From JAMQKA01 sp043951865 (GTDB lineage Bacteria > Bacteroidota > Rhodothermia > Balneolales > Balneolaceae), in NCBI RefSeq assembly GCF_043951865.1, contig NZ_JBINJF010000020.1, positions 1 to 64,000 of the forward strand: DNA of 64,000 bases. The letters run 5' to 3'. Every line of letters begins with the position of its first letter. Position 1 is the first letter of the stretch. The notes under the pieces are model-generated. The model was given only the letters and a program-made list of their open reading frames with translations, had not been told where the DNA came from and did not search any database. This document shows positions 7,553 through 16,519 of this stretch, one piece after another. A program made the position numbers and the translations under genes.

Positions 7553-8671
7553 TTAACCCAGCGCCTGTGCCAGGTCTTCCAAAAGGTCTTCCGGGTGTTC
7601 CAGTCCCACGCTGATGCGCACGAGGTTTTGTGGGGTCGTTGAGTCGTCACCCTCGCTGCTGCGGCGATGCTCCCACGTACTTTCCACGCCCCCCAGGCTG
7701 GTAGCCCGCATTATCAGCTTAGAACGCCCTACTGCCTGTATGGTTTCTTCCCGGGTTCCGCGGTACAGGAACGAGACCATTCCTCCAAAACCGCTCATCT
7801 GGTTGCGGGCGATCTCGTGGCCCGGGTCACTTTCCAGGCCGGGATAAAACACCCTCTCAACGTTTGCATGGCCCTGCAGGAATTTAGCCACCCTCATTGC
7901 ATTTTCGTTGTGTCCCCGCATGCGGTAGGGCAGGGTTCGGATGCTGCGGGAGAGCAGCCAGCAATCCCTCGGGGAGGGTACGGCCCCGGCGGTGATCTGG
8001 ATACTGCGGATTCGTTCAAAAAAGGAGTCCTCCCGCCTGGCCACGACGGCCCCGCCCAGGATATCGCTGTGTCCTCCAAAATATTTTGTAGTGGAGTGCA
8101 GGGAGAGATCCGCCCCAAGCTCCAGCGGCAGCTGGTTGACCGGCGTCGGCCAGGTATTATCCACGCAAACCGAAATATTGTGCTCTCCGGCCAGCTCCGA
8201 GACTGCCGGGATATCGGTAACCAGCAGCAGCGGATTGGAGGGGGTCTCGAGCCAGATCAATTTTGTCTGCTTGTTAATCGCCTCCTCTATCTTGTTGAGA
8301 TCCGTCGTGTCCACATAATCGGCCTGCAGGCCCCACCGGCTCATCAACTGCTTGATCAACAGACGGTTGCCGTGATAGACATCCTGCGGCATGATCACGT
8401 GGTTACCGGGCTCAAGTGCCTGGAATACGGCCGCCGCTGCCGCTACCCCGGAGGCAAAGGTGGCGGTGGCAGCCCCTTCCTCCAAATCCGTGATCAGCAC
8501 TTCAAGCTGGGCCCGGTTCGGATTTTGGGCCCGGGTATAGGTCAGGTCACCGGGCTTGTGCCCCTCTTTATCGTGTTCAAAAATAGTGCTCGTCTGCAGC
8601 GGCGGAACTACCGCTTTGGATTCCTTCAGTACATCGAGTCCGGCATGGATCGCTTTCGTTTCAAGACGCAT
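7553..8671 (-). CDS. Cys/Met metabolism PLP-dependent enzyme (cystathionine gamma-synthase/lyase-like)
   Basis: A 372-residue fold-type I PLP enzyme of the MetB/MetC/MetY group, cytosolic. It shows ETKAIHAG at the N-terminus, YTRAQNPNR (phosphate-contacting Tyr and Arg), FASGVAA, DNTWPTP, and the PLP-binding Lys196 in LHSTTKYFGGHSD. The C-terminal signature SLGGVES and RISVGLEHPEDLLEDL are present. The family either makes cystathionine from an activated homoserine or cleaves it (alpha-beta or alpha-gamma). Sequence alone does not settle which reaction this one does. It stands alone, and no met genes or SAM riboswitch are visible in its leader, which contains a small repeat element. Confidence 0.93.
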   Translation of the reverse strand: MRLETKAIHAGLDVLKESKAVVPPLQTSTIFEHDKEGHKPGDLTYTRAQNPNRAQLEVLITDLEEGAATATFASGVAAAAAVFQALEPGNHVIMPQDVYHGNRLLIKQLMSRWGLQADYVDTTDLNKIEEAINKQTKLIWLETPSNPLLLVTDIPAVSELAGEHNISVCVDNTWPTPVNQLPLELGADLSLHSTTKYFGGHSDILGGAVVARREDSFFERIRSIQITAGAVPSPRDCWLLSRSIRTLPYRMRGHNENAMRVAKFLQGHANVERVFYPGLESDPGHEIARNQMSGFGGMVSFLYRGTREETIQAVGRSKLIMRATSLGGVESTWEHRRSSEGDDSTTPQNLVRISVGLEHPEDLLEDLAQALG

Positions 8672-8716
8672 AGAATACCTTGCTGTAAACTGTGGGTTAA
8701 TTGGAAATTATTTTAA

Positions 8717-8837
8717 AGAGGGCTTTGCACAACCCTCAATTCCTCGTTCTGAGGGCGTTGTACTCCCGTTAAAAGATCACCAGGGTCGGTAGTACAACTA
8801 CCTCCCAGCAAAATAGCAGGTTCCGCAAAGGTCCCTT
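8717..8837. repeat. MITE-like repeat, TTTGCA-ended family, copy 1
   Basis: A 121-bp element with imperfect terminal inverted repeats (AGAGGGCTTTGCACAACC at the left, GGTTCCGCAAAGGTCCCTT at the right) and an inner imperfect palindrome (CTGAGGGCGTTGTACTCCC against GTAGTACAACTACCTCCCA). It is related to copies at 49546-49666 and 50985-51082. No transposase is encoded; it is probably a non-autonomous element or IS end relic. The rest of the 506-bp gap (8672-9177) shows nothing I can identify. Confidence 0.6.
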
Positions 8838-9177
8838 AAAGAGTTTTGAAAAAGTTACTGGTTCTCCAAAGCTCCATTGTCATAATGCCAGGGGCATACC
8901 GAAGGTACGAATTTAAACCCCCGGGATGAAGTACGGAACTGTATCTTTAGCTCGTTTTACACCCCAAATATTCTTCTTGAACACGAGAAGTAATTAAGAG
9001 AGTGGCTTGCTCAAAAGATCAAGATTGTCCCTTTCTCATGGCAGTAGTCTTCAATAACTCAACAACCCAACCTGTGATGCTTTACTTTTTAAGAGCTAAG
9101 TACACTTGTCCGTATTTCCAACGAGAATCAAGTTAAATTTACTGGTAATAAATGCAGGCTGGTCCGGGGAGGCCATT

Positions 9178-9516
9178 TCATTTCCTCATCGAAAATTGCG
9201 TTACCAGGTCCTTGATGCGCAGGTAATTGTCTCGCTGAAACCGCCAGAAAAAATCGAACTGACCCACCACAGAACTGTATAACAGCAGCACGATATTATA
9301 GGAGGGGATCACAAAAACGACCCACACCAGGGCTTCTTCCCACAGCGGGGTTTGCCGGCCAAACTCCAGCCACGCAAAAGCGAGTTTGCGCACATATAAA
9401 GCCGTCAACCCGGAGATCAAAAACACACACAGAATAACGGCCAGGTGCCGGTAACTCTCGACGCCCCACCGGCTTTCTATCTTTTTAAAGATGTTTTGTA
9501 TCGCGTATCTGATCAT
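9178..9516 (-). CDS. small inner-membrane protein (DUF6787-like)
   Basis: A 112-residue protein with two predicted membrane helices: about residues 25-44 (LAVILCVFLISGLTALYV) and 63-83 (ALVWVVFVIPSYNIVLLLYS). A basic N-terminus (FKKIESRWGVESYRHL) precedes the first helix, and the C-terminal tail (FDFFWRFQRDNYLRI) is aromatic-rich. The layout resembles the small DUF6787 family of Bacteroidota, whose function is unknown; this assignment is from memory. It stands alone between the PLP lyase leader and the giant kinase gene, with no operon partner. Confidence 0.6.
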   Translation of the reverse strand: MIRYAIQNIFKKIESRWGVESYRHLAVILCVFLISGLTALYVRKLAFAWLEFGRQTPLWEEALVWVVFVIPSYNIVLLLYSSVVGQFDFFWRFQRDNYLRIKDLVTQFSMRK

Positions 9517-9738
9517 ACTTTGAATAGCTGTTATTTATCTGTTTTGTGCTGACCGAATGACCACATCTCATCGACTCTGCCGTGACCGGGTCGCTGCGCG
9601 CTTTCCCGGCCTGCGCTGCCGTTCGTTAACATGAGAGGTCAACGGGCGGAAGGTAGGAATTACGCCGGAAGGTTCAAAGCGTTGCAGGGGGTATTATTCC
9701 CGGAGGACAACCCCGGGTTCAAAGCAGTAGTGGCCCGC

Positions 9739-12700
9739 TCATTTCAGGTGTACATTACCGACTCCTTTCACCTCCGCCTTTTCAAAGGAGAGGGTAAACA
9801 GGGCACCCGGTTCCTGCGTTTTATACGAATACGTTCCATCCAGCTGGGTAGCCAGGGTGTCAATCAGCTTCAGGCCGAGGGAGTTATCAAGGGAAATGGT
9901 GCCAAAATTGTCGGGCAGTCCCCTGCCGTTGTCTTTTATCCTGACCTCGATGCGATCCTTCTTCTCATCAAGATCGATCCATAATTGGCCGATATCTCTT
10001 CCATTAAATGCATGCTGCAGCGCGTTGGTGACCACTTCATTCACAATAAGAGAGCAGGGAATCGCCTGGTTGATATTGAGTATGACCGGATCCAGCTTAT
10101 ACGACACATCCAGGTCTATCGCAACCTGGACTGTATCGATGATTGTAGAAACAAGCTGCTCAATATTTTCATCCAGACTCAGCCTGGAAAAACTTTCGGA
10201 CTGGTAGAGCAACTCGTGGATCGAGGCCATCGTCTGGATCCGGCTGACGCTCTCGATCAATTTTTGGCGAACCCGCTCATCCTCTTCACCGAACGCCTGC
10301 AGCTGCATCATGCCGGAGACCACGGCCAGGTTGTTCTTGACCCGGTGATGGATCTCCAATAGCAGGGTTTCCTTTTCGGCCAGCGAAACCTTCAGCTCCC
10401 GCTCCCGCTGCCGCCGGTTGGTGACATCCCGGCCCACGCACACCCAGTGGCTGTATTCCCCATCTTTTTCTTTTACGGGGGCCATTGAAACATGAATCCA
10501 GAACTTTTCTCCCTCTTTCGTGTAGTTAATGAATTCCGTTTCGCAGGATTCCCACCGTTCCATCGCTTCCCTCAGCTTGTCGCGCTTCGCCTGACTGGTT
10601 TCGGGACCATTCAGGATATGCAGGGTATTGCCGGTCGCCTCCTCCCTGGAGTACCCGGTCATTTTCGAAAAGGCGTCATTGACATACAGTATTTTCCGGC
10701 CGGGCAGATCGGTGGGCTCCGCCTCAATAATCACCACTGATTCGCTGGTGGTTGCCACAGCCGACTCAAACAGCTTGAGCCACCTTTTTTCCTCCTTCTG
10801 CTCGGTCACGTCCTGCATCGCCCCGATGATGCGGACCGGCTCCCCCTTGTCGTCGGTCACCACAAATGCGCGGTCGTAAATATCCTTGTAGCTGCCGTCG
10901 GCACATTGAAACCGGTATTCCAGCTGGAACCGGTTCCTGTTTGCCGCCAGCGTCTTCTCGATCTGGTTCAGCACTTTTTCCCGGTCTTCCGGGTGTAAGT
11001 TTTGGCGCCACCATTCCCCCACCTTCTTGACCTCCTGCCTGGCATATCCAAACATGCTGTAGATATTCCTGTTATAGCGGATGGTATCTTCCTCAAGGTC
11101 CAGGTCCCAGATGGTATCGCTGGTGGCCTTTGCGACGATTTCATACCGGTGTACACTCTCTTTTAATTTTTGCTGGCGCTCGATCCGTTCTGTCACATCC
11201 CGCGAGTTTGCCACAAAACCCTCGACCGCCGGGTTTTCCAGCATGTTGGTGATGATCGTCTCCACCCATCGCCAATCGCCGCCGGCATTTCTGAATCGAA
11301 AGGGCTTGATCTCCGCCCGCTCCCTGCTCGGCAGGTTCTCGATTATCTCGGCGATACGCTCCCGGTCATTCTCGTGGATATAGTCGAGGGCGTTGGTGCC
11401 TGTAAACTCTTCCGGGGAGATCCCCAACGCCGGGATGGAGGAGGGCGCAACATATTTGTAGGTGCCTTCTTGATCCAGGATCGCAATCAGGTCGGAGCCG
11501 TCCTGCACCAGCGAGCGGAACCGCTGCTCGCTAAGAGCCAGCTGCCGCTCCGTCTTTTTCTTTTCAAAACTTTCAAACAGCATCCTGAGGATATGCGTTG
11601 CACGCTTGATCGTATTCAGTTCAAGCTCGTTCGGGGTATTGGGCTCCCGGTAATAGACGGCAAAAGTAGCCACCACCTCCTGCTGGTTGTTGGTAACCGG
11701 CTGCGACCAGCAAGAGCTCAGATTATATTTTTTTGCGATATCAGCAAATGCTTTCCAGTTCGGATCTTCGAATATGTTTTCCGTGATAACAAGCTCTTTG
11801 TTAAAGGCGGCCGCCCCGCAGGTCCCGATGTCCGGTCCAATTGGTACTCCATTAATGGCCTCAAGAAATCCATCGTGGAGACCGGGAGAAGCAAAGTTGC
11901 AGAGCGCCCCCTCTTTTAGCTGCATTATGGAGCAGATGCCCCTGGGATGAAGCTGCTCGATACCCAGGATAAATTCACGGGCGATATCCCGGATGGTATC
12001 CTCGCCGCGGACATTCATCTCCAGCACGTCGCGTTCCAGCTTTTCAAGATCCCGGTAGTATTTTTGCTCCGTGATATCGTTGGTATTGATGATATATCCA
12101 CCGATGGCGGGATCGTCTGTCAAGTCGGAAACCACGCATTCAAACCAGATCCACCCTTCCTCCTTGTGGCGGAACCGAAACGGCTGCAGCTGCTTGCTCT
12201 GGTTGTGTTCCAGGGTCTCAAATGCCTCGTAGAGGGCGTCTAAATCTTCCGGGTGAATATAATCGGCGGCCTCTGTCCCGCTCAGCTCACCGGGGGTCCA
12301 GCCGGTAATCTGCCGGTGGTTGGGACTGGAGTACTTGTACCGGCCCTTTGAATCGAGAATGGAGATGATATCCGCTCCCTCCTGGACCAGGGCCTTGAAC
12401 TTCTGCTCGCTGAGCTTCAGTTCGCGCTCGGCTTTTAGCTGATCCGTGATATCTTCCGCCAGTACCATTTCGGCTTTGCGCCCCTGGTACTCTATGATAT
12501 TGCTTTTGATTTTTACATCCAGCAGCTTCCCGCTTTTCGTCAGGTGCTGGAACACCCCCTCATAAAAAAACTGATCCCTGCCGCGCGACAGCTCCACCGC
12601 TTCAATAAGGTCGGGTATTTTTTCTTTGGGGCGTATATCTTCGAGCGTCATCTCCAGGAACTCCTGCCTGCTGTAGCCGTAGTGATCGGTGGCGGCCTGA

Positions 12701-13200
12701 TTGACATCCAGGAATGCCAGCGTTTCCAGGTCATATACCCACATCGGCTGGGGCGACAGGTTGAAAATCTCCCGGTACTTCTTTTCCGATTTTTTTAGCG
12801 AACGGTTAACGCGATTCCGCTCGATACTGTACGAGATGCTTTTGTACAGCAAAAAGGGCGTCAGCTCATCTTTCAGCAGGTAGTCTGCGATACCCATACC
12901 CAGGGTTTTAAGGCCAAATGCCTCATTTTCATACCCGGTAAGTACAATGACGGGGATATCCTTCGACATCGCCACCACCTGCTGTACCAAGGATTCCCCG
13001 CTGGCATCCGGCAGCGCAAGGTCGAGCAGGATCGCATCGTAAAGGTGATCCTCCAGGGCATTTTCTGTTTGCGCAAGAGTGGTTACGTGCTTCAGGTGAG
13101 GTTCCTCGATTTTCTCCAGCAGGTATTCCTGGATCAGGAAATAGTCACCGGGATTGTCCTCTATGACCAAAAGCCGAATTTCCTTTTCTAACGCTGCCAT
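9739..13200 (-). CDS. giant receiver-PAS-GAF sensor histidine kinase (HisKA_2 type)
   Basis: The 1153-residue protein has no membrane segment and is predicted cytosolic. Domain order: receiver at 1-125 with phospho-acceptor Asp60; PAS (about 140-260); PAS (about 265-385); GAF (about 390-545, FASPGLHDG to CGAAAF); PAS (about 560-680); PAS (about 685-805); PAS (about 810-925). Then a HisKA_2 dimerization/phospho-acceptor domain with the box EIHHRVKNNLAVVSGMM near residue 950, and an HATPase_c domain ending FTLSFEKAE. The last PAS has a LOV-like sequence (GNTLHILNGPETS) but lacks the photoactive Cys. The stand-alone receiver gene lies 10 bases upstream, so they are co-transcribed and probably form a phosphorelay. 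HisKA_2 kinases often act on stress or photoreceptor outputs. Confidence 0.93.
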   Translation of the reverse strand: MAALEKEIRLLVIEDNPGDYFLIQEYLLEKIEEPHLKHVTTLAQTENALEDHLYDAILLDLALPDASGESLVQQVVAMSKDIPVIVLTGYENEAFGLKTLGMGIADYLLKDELTPFLLYKSISYSIERNRVNRSLKKSEKKYREIFNLSPQPMWVYDLETLAFLDVNQAATDHYGYSRQEFLEMTLEDIRPKEKIPDLIEAVELSRGRDQFFYEGVFQHLTKSGKLLDVKIKSNIIEYQGRKAEMVLAEDITDQLKAERELKLSEQKFKALVQEGADIISILDSKGRYKYSSPNHRQITGWTPGELSGTEAADYIHPEDLDALYEAFETLEHNQSKQLQPFRFRHKEEGWIWFECVVSDLTDDPAIGGYIINTNDITEQKYYRDLEKLERDVLEMNVRGEDTIRDIAREFILGIEQLHPRGICSIMQLKEGALCNFASPGLHDGFLEAINGVPIGPDIGTCGAAAFNKELVITENIFEDPNWKAFADIAKKYNLSSCWSQPVTNNQQEVVATFAVYYREPNTPNELELNTIKRATHILRMLFESFEKKKTERQLALSEQRFRSLVQDGSDLIAILDQEGTYKYVAPSSIPALGISPEEFTGTNALDYIHENDRERIAEIIENLPSRERAEIKPFRFRNAGGDWRWVETIITNMLENPAVEGFVANSRDVTERIERQQKLKESVHRYEIVAKATSDTIWDLDLEEDTIRYNRNIYSMFGYARQEVKKVGEWWRQNLHPEDREKVLNQIEKTLAANRNRFQLEYRFQCADGSYKDIYDRAFVVTDDKGEPVRIIGAMQDVTEQKEEKRWLKLFESAVATTSESVVIIEAEPTDLPGRKILYVNDAFSKMTGYSREEATGNTLHILNGPETSQAKRDKLREAMERWESCETEFINYTKEGEKFWIHVSMAPVKEKDGEYSHWVCVGRDVTNRRQRERELKVSLAEKETLLLEIHHRVKNNLAVVSGMMQLQAFGEEDERVRQKLIESVSRIQTMASIHELLYQSESFSRLSLDENIEQLVSTIIDTVQVAIDLDVSYKLDPVILNINQAIPCSLIVNEVVTNALQHAFNGRDIGQLWIDLDEKKDRIEVRIKDNGRGLPDNFGTISLDNSLGLKLIDTLATQLDGTYSYKTQEPGALFTLSFEKAEVKGVGNVHLK

Positions 13201-13210
13201 ACTTGTTACA

Positions 13211-13645
13211 CTATCTTACTTTAGTCGGAAGCTGGACGATGGAGATCCAGAAATCCTCGATAGATGAAATCACCTTCATGAAATTATCCATATCCACCGG
13301 CTTGGTGATGTAGCAGTTGGTGTGATTTTCATACGATTTTTTGATATCCACCTGGTCGGACGAAGTGGTCAGCATCACCACGGGAATCTGTTTTAGCTCC
13401 GGGCTGCTTTTTATGTGCTTCAGCACCTCGTGCCCGTTAATCTTGGGCAGATTGATATCCAGCAACACCAGGTCGGGCGGGGTTGCATCTTCATACCCCT
13501 CCTTTTGGTCCAGGTATTGAATCGCCTCCCATCCATCCCGTACTATTGACAGTGAGTTGCTTATCTGTCCCTCTTCCAACGCTTCGGTGGTGAGCACAAT
13601 ATCGCCCTGGTTGTCCTCCACCAGTAAAATGTGTATCGGTTCCAT
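13211..13645 (-). CDS. single-domain response regulator (Rcp1-like receiver)
   Basis: A 144-residue CheY-like receiver with no output domain. The acidic pair is in LLVEDNQGD, the phospho-acceptor is Asp63 (VLLDINLPKINGHEVL), the switch Thr/Ser lies in MLTTSSD and the Lys is Lys115 (CYITKPVD). The long beta4-alpha4 insertion (DQVDIKKSYE) and KPVDMDNFMKV tail match the Rcp1 class that partners PAS- or phytochrome-type kinases. It lies between the membrane kinase (200 bases upstream) and the giant kinase (10 bases downstream). Without an output domain it most likely passes phosphate on, or acts by protein contact. Confidence 0.93.
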   Translation of the reverse strand: MEPIHILLVEDNQGDIVLTTEALEEGQISNSLSIVRDGWEAIQYLDQKEGYEDATPPDLVLLDINLPKINGHEVLKHIKSSPELKQIPVVMLTTSSDQVDIKKSYENHTNCYITKPVDMDNFMKVISSIEDFWISIVQLPTKVR

Positions 13646-13843
13646 AATAATTGCCGGAAATTAATTCTATATGATGGTAACAGCACCTCGGCCACGCTTC
13701 GACAGCTGTATCCTAAATTGTTGTACGCTCAACAGGTTGTGATCCCATTAGCGGGGACCGTTCTCAATCCTTCCTCTATTGAATAAAGCCTCTGTGCTTT
13801 CGTTTCTATTGGAAATATTTTTTTCTCTTATAAGTTGCATAAC

Positions 13844-15175
13844 TTACCATTTACGAATGGTAAAGTGAAATACACTTCCGTTTCCTTTCCCTGACTCCAC
13901 CCATATATCGCCGCCGTGCTGCTCTGCCACCTTTTTGCAGATCGCCAGTCCCATGCCGCTCCCCCCGTACTCTTCGGCGGTATGGAGGCGTTTGAATACG
14001 GCAAAAATCTGCTCGTGGTATTCCGGGTCGATCCCGATGCCGTTGTCGGACACCGAAAACTGCCAGTGCTTCTCCTCCTCGCGGTACGCTATCTCAAGGA
14101 TCGGGCGCTGACCCGCCGGCTGGTATTTCAGGGCGTTGGCCATCAGGTTTTGAAACAGCATTTTTATCGCCACCGGCACCGCCTTGATCGATGGCAGGTC
14201 GGGAACGGTGACCCGGGCGCCGGTTTCTTTAATTTCAGCATCGAGAAAGCCGGTCACTTCCTCGAGGACGGCGTTCAAGTCAACCACTTCAAAGGAGGTG
14301 TACTTCCGCCCGATTCGAGAATATTCCAGCAGGTCGTTGATGCGGGTACTCATGCGGTCGGCCCCGTCTGTGGCGTAGTGGATATAGCTGTGCGCCTTGT
14401 CGTCCAGCCGGTCACCATACTTTTTTTCCAGCAGCTCCATAAAGCTGCGCACCATGCGGAGCGGTTCCTTGAGATCGTGCGACACGATGTAGGAAAACCG
14501 GTCCAGCTCCTCGTTTTTGGCGTTCAGGTCATCCACGGTATCCTCCAGCTCTCTCCTCAGCTCCTCCTGCTCGTCAAAAGCAGACTGCAACCCCTCGAAC
14601 AACTTGGGAATCAACAGCACCGCGGTGCCGCTGAGGAATACGAGGTTGGCGGAGATCGCAATCCAGGCATCCAGCTGGTATTCCGACAGAATCACCGTGC
14701 TGGCAAAGCCGTAGTGGATAGCCAGCGCAAAATAGATGCAGATGAGGGTATTGAGGGCCAGCATGATCAACCCGTACACGCGGTCGAGGCTCAGGACCAC
14801 GAAGACAGAGATGCCGAGCAGGTAGAGCAGGCCCGGCCCGCTGGACCCCAGGTAGTGAAGCAGCACAACCGAGACCAGGTACAGCACGCCGTTAAAAAGT
14901 ATTTTGCGCGTAAAGACTGAAATTCTTGGAAGAAAAGCGATACTGAGAACCGTGCTTATCGCGATAAAGTCGACCAGCAGCAGCGGCTTGAGATCCATTT
15001 TGTAGGCCATGTAGAGGCCCGGAATAACAGCCACCAGGCTCAGCGGGATAATATAGATCGCCGAGGCCGCAAACATCCGGTTTTGCCAGTAGTACACCGA
15101 ATTGCGCCGGGCCTCCGGGTCGGTACAGTTGGCATAGATATGGGTTTTGTATTTGTTCCAGTAGTCACTCAACAT
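13844..15175 (-). CDS. membrane sensor histidine kinase
   Basis: A 443-residue kinase. After a 35-residue cytosolic N-terminus there are about six hydrophobic segments between residues 35 and 195 (for example FAASAIYIIPLSLVAVIPGLYM and ISANLVFLSGTAVLLIP), with no recognisable extracellular sensor. A coiled coil (FDEQEELRRELEDTVDDL) leads to a HisKA domain with FSYIVSHDLKEPLRMVRSF (His near 231), then HATPase_c with NALKYQ, SDNGIGIDPEY and GGSGMGLAICKK. Its HisKA and ATPase parts are closely similar to those of the kinases ending at 16520 and 19202, so they are paralogues within this cluster. The single-domain receiver gene is the next one downstream. Confidence 0.93.
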   Translation of the reverse strand: MLSDYWNKYKTHIYANCTDPEARRNSVYYWQNRMFAASAIYIIPLSLVAVIPGLYMAYKMDLKPLLLVDFIAISTVLSIAFLPRISVFTRKILFNGVLYLVSVVLLHYLGSSGPGLLYLLGISVFVVLSLDRVYGLIMLALNTLICIYFALAIHYGFASTVILSEYQLDAWIAISANLVFLSGTAVLLIPKLFEGLQSAFDEQEELRRELEDTVDDLNAKNEELDRFSYIVSHDLKEPLRMVRSFMELLEKKYGDRLDDKAHSYIHYATDGADRMSTRINDLLEYSRIGRKYTSFEVVDLNAVLEEVTGFLDAEIKETGARVTVPDLPSIKAVPVAIKMLFQNLMANALKYQPAGQRPILEIAYREEEKHWQFSVSDNGIGIDPEYHEQIFAVFKRLHTAEEYGGSGMGLAICKKVAEQHGGDIWVESGKGNGSVFHFTIRKW

Positions 15176-15256
15176 GGTATTGGGTTAATCTGAGACTTTT
15201 TAAAAGTCTGAATTTTATTCGCTGCCACCTTCAAATTAGATCACAAACTAAAATAC

Positions 15257-15424
15257 CCGCACGAAATCCCCCTTTGGGGGGGGGCAGGGGGATGTAGTGC
15301 CTGTTTTACAAGCTCCCCGAGCGGTTTCCCGGCAGGCTTATTTGTTACATGCTGGAAATCTATCTTCACAGTACTTGCCAGGGTTCACTATCGCTAAATC
15401 CCCCTAACCCCCTTTGGAAGGGGG
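15257..15424. repeat. DUF559-flanking direct repeat, left copy
   Basis: A roughly 160-bp sequence from the CCCCCTTTGGGGGG palindrome, through GGGGGATGTAGTGCC, CAAGCTCCCCGAGCGG and GTACTTGCCA, to the end CCCCTAACCCCCTTTGGAAG. The same order of blocks recurs at 15815-15973, on the other side of the DUF559 gene, with an offset of about 551 bases. The final bases overlap the DUF559 stop and encode its PPSKGG tail. Confidence 0.7.
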
Positions 15425-15796
15425 AATGTTCTTATCTTTTTCTAATTTCTTGATCGTTTGTTCAATTTTGTACAAAACACCGTCAGTATGTTTCATCACA
15501 TCATCGTCGTTAAATCGGATAACAGTGCAGCCCAAAGACTCTAATTTTTTCTGGCGCTTTTTATCGTACACTTGCTTTTCGTCATGGCTATCGCCATCTA
15601 TTTCGATTACAAGTTTCAATGACTTATTGTAAAAATCCACGATATAATTATTTAATGGCTTTTGACGATTAAACGTATATCCAAGCATCTTACCTGCTCG
15701 CAGTCCTTTCCACAGTTCAACCTCTGATGGAGTACTGTTCTTGCGCAGCTCCCGTGCTCGTTCTTTTAGCTTTGGATTGTACTTAATAAAACCCAT
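15404..15796 (-). CDS. DUF559 endonuclease-domain protein (Vsr-like fold)
   Basis: The 130-residue product matches the DUF559 family: LRKNSTPSEVELWKGLRA, then FNRQKPLNNYIVDFYNKSLKLVIEIDG (core with the PD-(D/E)XK-like E-I-D), then RQKKLESLGCTVIRFNDDDV. I start at the ATG at 15796; an upstream in-frame ATG at 15898 only adds residues read through repeat sequence. The last residues (PPSKGG) are also encoded by the flanking repeat. The family is related to Vsr-type nucleases, but its function is not established. The gene sits between two copies of a direct repeat, with a decayed third unit nearby. It probably moves or spreads as a repeat-nuclease unit rather than belonging to the surrounding kinase cluster. 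Confidence 0.85.
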   Translation of the reverse strand: MGFIKYNPKLKERARELRKNSTPSEVELWKGLRAGKMLGYTFNRQKPLNNYIVDFYNKSLKLVIEIDGDSHDEKQVYDKKRQKKLESLGCTVIRFNDDDVMKHTDGVLYKIEQTIKKLEKDKNIPPSKGG

Positions 15797-15814
15797 ATTC
15801 CAATAATAGCTAAT

Positions 15815-15973
15815 TACTCCCCCTTCGAAGGGGTTTTGGGGGATGTAGTGCCCGTTTCGTAAGCTCCCCGAGCGGGTGCGCGGCAAGTCATTTTTCAAAT
15901 TATGGAAATCTATTTTATGGTACTTGCCAAAGATATCTATCGCTAAATCCCCCTAACCCCCTTTGGAAGGGGG
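15815..15973. repeat. DUF559-flanking direct repeat, right copy
   Basis: A second copy of the sequence at 15257-15424, in the same orientation: palindrome CCCCCTTCGAAGGGG, GGGGGATGTAGTGCCCG, GTAAGCTCCCCGAGCGGG, GGTACTTGCCA, and TCGCTAAATCCCCCTAACCC as the end. It has a few mismatches and small indels against the left copy. Confidence 0.7.
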
Positions 15974-16059
15974 AACTTGTTTGCTTATGAATTACTGTGA
16001 AACATTCATTTCTTCTGTTGCCTTCTTCAGATTACATGTACTGTGCTCTAATTAAGCAA

Positions 16060-16346
16060 GAATCTTCCTCCTTTGAAGGAGGTGTAGAAGGATATAAGGT
16101 GGTAGTTTTCCGATCTCATTTTATGTGTCTAGACCCTGTTCCAATTTCTGGCAAATCCCCCTAGCCCCTTTTGGGAAGGGGGAATGTTCTTGCTTGTTGG
16201 AACATAATGCTCATAATTTATTTATAGGCTGCCATCTTCAAATTTGAACGCGAACTAAAATACCTGCACGAATTTCCCCCTTCGAAGGGGGTTTGGGGGA
16301 TGTAGTGTTCCCCATTACCTGGTTTCGCTACGTAACGAATTTTTGT
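16060..16346. repeat. degenerate DUF559-associated repeat units
   Basis: Further partial units of the same family: a CCTCCTTTGAAGGAGG palindrome at about 16068-16083, an AAATCCCCCTAGCCCC block with TTTTGGGAAGGGGGAATG at about 16154-16188, and a GAACTAAAATACCTGCACGA block followed by CCCCCTTCGAAGGGGG and GGGGGATGTAGTG at about 16250-16307. The same ACTAAAATACC-GCACGAA block precedes the left copy near 15245. With 16347-16519 this makes up the 723-bp gene-poor stretch between the DUF559 gene and the next kinase. Confidence 0.6.
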
Positions 16347-16446
16347 GGTAACAACACTCGATCACAAACTGTAATACATCTTCCGTATGCTTCATATTGT
16401 CATGATCGTAGAAACAAATCACGCTGCAGCCCACTGATTCTAATAG
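16347..16446 (-). pseudogene. decayed C-terminal fragment of a second DUF559 gene
   Basis: Read on the minus strand from 16444, the frame gives LESVGCSVICFYDHDNMKHT followed by EDVLQ. This lines up with LESLGCTVIRFNDDDVMKHT followed by DGVLY of the intact DUF559 protein at 15404-15796. Only about 30 residues remain; nothing upstream of them is homologous. It is a relic of another repeat-nuclease unit. Confidence 0.75.
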
Positions 16447-16473
16447 TTAAATATATATCCACACATCTGGCTT

Positions 16474-16506
16474 AACCCTCCAGGGGTTTCAAACCCCTGG
16501 AGGGTT
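16474..16506. terminator. 33-nt perfect palindrome downstream of a kinase gene
   Basis: AACCCTCCAGGGGTTT, one base, then its exact complement in reverse: a 16-bp stem. It lies 13 bases past the stop of the kinase gene at 16520-17731. No T-run follows, so it is either a factor-assisted terminator/mRNA-stabilising hairpin or a REP-like repeat. A near-identical copy lies at 19156-19188. Confidence 0.6.
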
Positions 16507-16519
16507 GGTATTGGCATTA

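Noticed and set aside
7667..8716. A 349-codon open frame on the plus strand opposite the PLP lyase gene
   Set aside because: It is antisense to a well-supported enzyme and shows no domain.
8672..9177. SAM riboswitch upstream of the PLP lyase gene
   Set aside because: No SAM-I or SAM-II core sequence was found; the conspicuous sequence is a MITE-like repeat.
10600..10720. LOV photoreceptor domain in the 1153-residue kinase
   Set aside because: The LOV-like PAS lacks the flavin-binding Cys, so it is counted as an ordinary PAS domain.
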